Positions 62,230 to 64,000 of a DNA stretch of 64,000 bases are shown piece after piece (position 1 is the stretch's first letter; every line of letters starts with the position of its first letter). This stretch comes from Azospirillum sp. OGB3 (lineage in GTDB: Bacteria; Pseudomonadota; Alphaproteobacteria; Azospirillales; Azospirillaceae). A model generated the notes under the pieces. That model made no database searches. It saw only the letters and a program-made list of their open reading frames with translations, and was not told the origin of the DNA. Position numbers and translations under genes: made by a program. The stretch spans positions 124,001-188,000 of the forward strand of contig NZ_JACHYN010000010.1 of assembly GCF_014192915.1 (NCBI RefSeq), in the 5' to 3' direction.

Positions 62230-63420
62230 TCACAAATAGATCGCCGCGCCCGCCCCCGTGTTGACGGTGGCGTCCTTCAGCGTGTCCACGATGAACTGCA
62301 CCTCGTCGGCGGTGACCTTGTGGTGCAGCGGCAGGGCCAGAACGCGGTCGACCGTCTTCTGGCAGACCGGACAGTCGGCCCGGCTGGCGCCGCGCTCCTG
62401 GTAGTATTGCTGGGTGTAGAGCGCCTGCCCGTAGTCCGACGCCTCGACGTCGTGGGTCGCTAAGTCCTCCAGCACCGCCTTGCGCCCCGAGGCGGTGAAG
62501 CGGGTGCCGAGATGGACGGCGTAGACCATCGGGTGCACGTCGTCGGCGCCCGGCCCCTTGTAGGGCGGCTTGATGCCCTCGAAGCTGGCCATGGCCGCCT
62601 CGTAGAAGCCGACCACTTCGCGGCGCTTCGCCAGGATTTCCGGCAGGCGCTTCAACTGGACGAGGCCCAGCGCGGCGGTCAGGTTGCTCATGCCCGCCTG
62701 GAAGGGAATGGTCCGGGTGATGACCACCGTGTTGCGGTGCTCCATCTCGCGCCGGCGCAGGTAGCGGAACTGGTGGGCGAGGTTGCGGTCGTCGGTGACG
62801 ATCATCCCGCCTTCGCCGGTCACCAGCACGCCGGGTTCGGAAAAGTCGAAGATGGCGCAGTCCCCGAAGCTGCCGACCAGCTTCCCCTTGTAGGACGAGC
62901 CGATCGCCTCGGTCGAATCCTCGATCAGGATCAGGCCCTTGTCCGACGCGAGCGTGCGCAGCTCGTCCCAGTGGGCGGGGTGGCCGTTGACGTTGCCGGC
63001 GAGGATGGCCTTGGTCCGCGGCGTGATCTTCGCCTCGGCCTTCGCCGGGTTGATGGTGTGCTGCCAGTAGTCGATGTCGACGAAGACCGGCTCCGCGCCG
63101 GCCAGCGCGATGGCGTGCTGCACCTGATGCCAGCCGAAGGGAGAGCAGAGAACCTCGTCCCCCGGCCCGATGCCGTAGGCCTTGAGCACCATCAGCGTGG
63201 CGATGGTGCCGCTGGACACCGCGACCGCGTGGGCGCGGCCGAGCCAGGCGGCGAAGGCCTGCTCGAACCCTTCCGTCATCCGCCCGTCGCCGAGGCTGCC
63301 GGAGGTGAGGATGCGGCCGATGACCGCCACCTCCGCTTCCGAAATGTCCGGGTCGATCAGCGGGATGTAATCGCCAAGCTCCGCGTCGTCTTCGGCTGAG
63401 TTGTCCGGGGGCATTGTCAT
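62230..63420 (-). CDS. DegT/DnrJ/EryC1/StrS-fold protein lacking the PLP lysine
   Basis: A 396-residue protein with the sugar aminotransferase fold: VSSGTIATLMVLKAYGIGPGD, LCSPFGWHQVQHAIALAGAEP, EDST (D168, expected PLP pyridine contact) and GEGGMIVTDD. The Schiff-base lysine, five residues before GEGG, is G197 (FSEPGVLVTGEGG), so it cannot act as a normal aminotransferase. The C-terminus holds CPVC. It may be a cofactor- or nucleotide-sugar-binding protein, or act by other chemistry. ATG 63420 follows AGGA. Confidence 0.85.
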   Translation of the reverse strand: MTMPPDNSAEDDAELGDYIPLIDPDISEAEVAVIGRILTSGSLGDGRMTEGFEQAFAAWLGRAHAVAVSSGTIATLMVLKAYGIGPGDEVLCSPFGWHQVQHAIALAGAEPVFVDIDYWQHTINPAKAEAKITPRTKAILAGNVNGHPAHWDELRTLASDKGLILIEDSTEAIGSSYKGKLVGSFGDCAIFDFSEPGVLVTGEGGMIVTDDRNLAHQFRYLRRREMEHRNTVVITRTIPFQAGMSNLTAALGLVQLKRLPEILAKRREVVGFYEAAMASFEGIKPPYKGPGADDVHPMVYAVHLGTRFTASGRKAVLEDLATHDVEASDYGQALYTQQYYQERGASRADCPVCQKTVDRVLALPLHHKVTADEVQFIVDTLKDATVNTGAGAAIYL

Positions 63421-63434
63421 TCCGCGATCCTTGT

Positions 63435-63719
63435 TCAGTCGTCCTCGTCCTGTTGCGCGATCACCACGCCGGTCGCCGTCTCCGGCTTGTTGGTGATGAG
63501 CCAGCAGTGGTTGGTGCCGTCCACGAGGTAGAGGTTGAAGCCGGGCTCCTCCCGGAAGGCGTCCTCCGCCATCACCGCGGCGTGCGCCCCGGTGACGTTG
63601 GACAGGTCCGGGTTCGCCTCGCGAACGACGCGGACCACGGCATCGAGCCGGGTGCCGTCGGCGAAGAGGCCGCCGGCCAGGGTGACGATGGCGTCGATCC
63701 GTTCCGGGGACAGGGCCAT
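63435..63719 (-). CDS. small nif-cluster protein of unknown function
   Basis: A 94-residue alpha/beta protein (MALSPERIDAIVTLAGGLFAD..., GFNLYLVDGTNHCWLITNKPE). No family assigned. The start at 63719 is 5 bp after the nifT stop with a GGAG site, so it is coupled to nifT and precedes the DegT-like gene by 14 bp. Confidence 0.75.
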   Translation of the reverse strand: MALSPERIDAIVTLAGGLFADGTRLDAVVRVVREANPDLSNVTGAHAAVMAEDAFREEPGFNLYLVDGTNHCWLITNKPETATGVVIAQQDEDD

Positions 63720-63724
63720 GGCGG

Positions 63725-63934
63725 TCACTCCGCGCCGCGCTTCTTGGCTTCGACGGTGATGGGCAGGCGGGTGTCCGCCGGCATCTCCGGCAGGTCGAGC
63801 GTCCAGCCGTTGGCCACCTTGACCCAGCCGCCCCACAGGCCCGGCTTCTCCATCTCGGTGATGGGCTCCTCCAGGTCCTTCTTGGCGACGTAGATCGTGT
63901 ATTGCTCACCGGCCTTGCGCACCATCACCTTCAT
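63725..63934 (-). CDS. nifT: nitrogen fixation protein NifT/FixU
   Basis: A 69-residue NifT: MKVMVRKAGEQYTIYVAKKDLEEPI, then GLWGGWVKVANGWTLDLP. It is conserved in nif clusters, but deletion usually has little effect and its role is unknown. The ATG at 63934 follows GGAGA. Confidence 0.93.
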   Translation of the reverse strand: MKVMVRKAGEQYTIYVAKKDLEEPITEMEKPGLWGGWVKVANGWTLDLPEMPADTRLPITVEAKKRGAE

Positions 63935-63975
63935 GTCACTCTCCAGTCGTCGTTCGTTTTGGGCACTCGCGGGTG

Positions 63976-64000
63976 TCAGGCCGCGATCCGCGCGTAGAGC
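63976..64000 (-). CDS. 3' end of an upstream gene, possibly nifZ
   Basis: Seven codons, LYARIAA, and a TGA at 63978-63976 on the minus strand, 41 bp before nifT. nifZ often precedes nifT, but the visible part is too short to tell. Confidence 0.3.

Overview
The window reads as a chromosomal segment of an Azospirillum, most likely of the A. brasilense group. Base composition is GC-rich. It carries the alphaproteobacterial nif/fix order iscA-nifU-nifS-nifV-cysE-nifW-fixABCX, with draT-draG-draB divergent from nifHDK. There is a soluble two-PAS chemoreceptor of the AerC type between nifK and nifE, and six chemoreceptor genes in 64 kb. There are no insertion sequences, integrases, rRNA genes or CRISPR arrays.

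Left part (1-33.5 kb), housekeeping and behaviour: a truncated chemoreceptor; phoH; the septum-site operon minC-minD-minE; an FG-GAP/UnbV protein; a PAS protein overlapping a membrane chemoreceptor (a CetB/CetA-like pair); a soluble chemoreceptor with inverted domain order; a translationally coupled epimerase-cupin-aminotransferase operon; a glycosyltransferase; a pterin carbinolamine dehydratase; a uracil-DNA glycosylase; otsA-glk; a probable alpha-r8/MmgR-like small RNA; an N-formylglutamate amidohydrolase; tRNA-Val(GAC); a PilZ chemoreceptor; malate synthase G; a RecD2-type helicase; a double cold-shock protein; a Crp/Fnr regulator; a large hybrid histidine kinase; and a second PilZ chemoreceptor.

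Right part (33.7-64 kb), nitrogen fixation, mostly on the minus strand. nifHDK encodes the nitrogenase structural proteins. nifE-nifN-nifX, two small nifX-associated genes, fdxB and nifQ serve FeMo-cofactor assembly. The nif iscA-like gene, nifU, nifS, nifV, cysE and nifW supply Fe-S clusters, homocitrate, cysteine and maturation. fixABCX supplies low-potential electrons. draT, draG and draB control NifH by reversible ADP-ribosylation. At the right edge nifT is followed by a small gene, a DegT-like protein lacking the PLP lysine, and a SIR2-like protein.

Regulation is visible. Sigma-54 -24/-12 elements preceded by NifA-type TGT-N10-ACA sites lie upstream of nifH, nifE, the iscA-like gene and fixA. 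The upstream sites of nifH, nifE and the draB/amidotransferase spacer share the core ATACCCGACAA. GC-rich REP-like hairpin repeats sit in several nif intergenic spaces.

Start codons were chosen from ribosome-binding sites and family conservation. No database search was possible, so all assignments rest on motif recognition.
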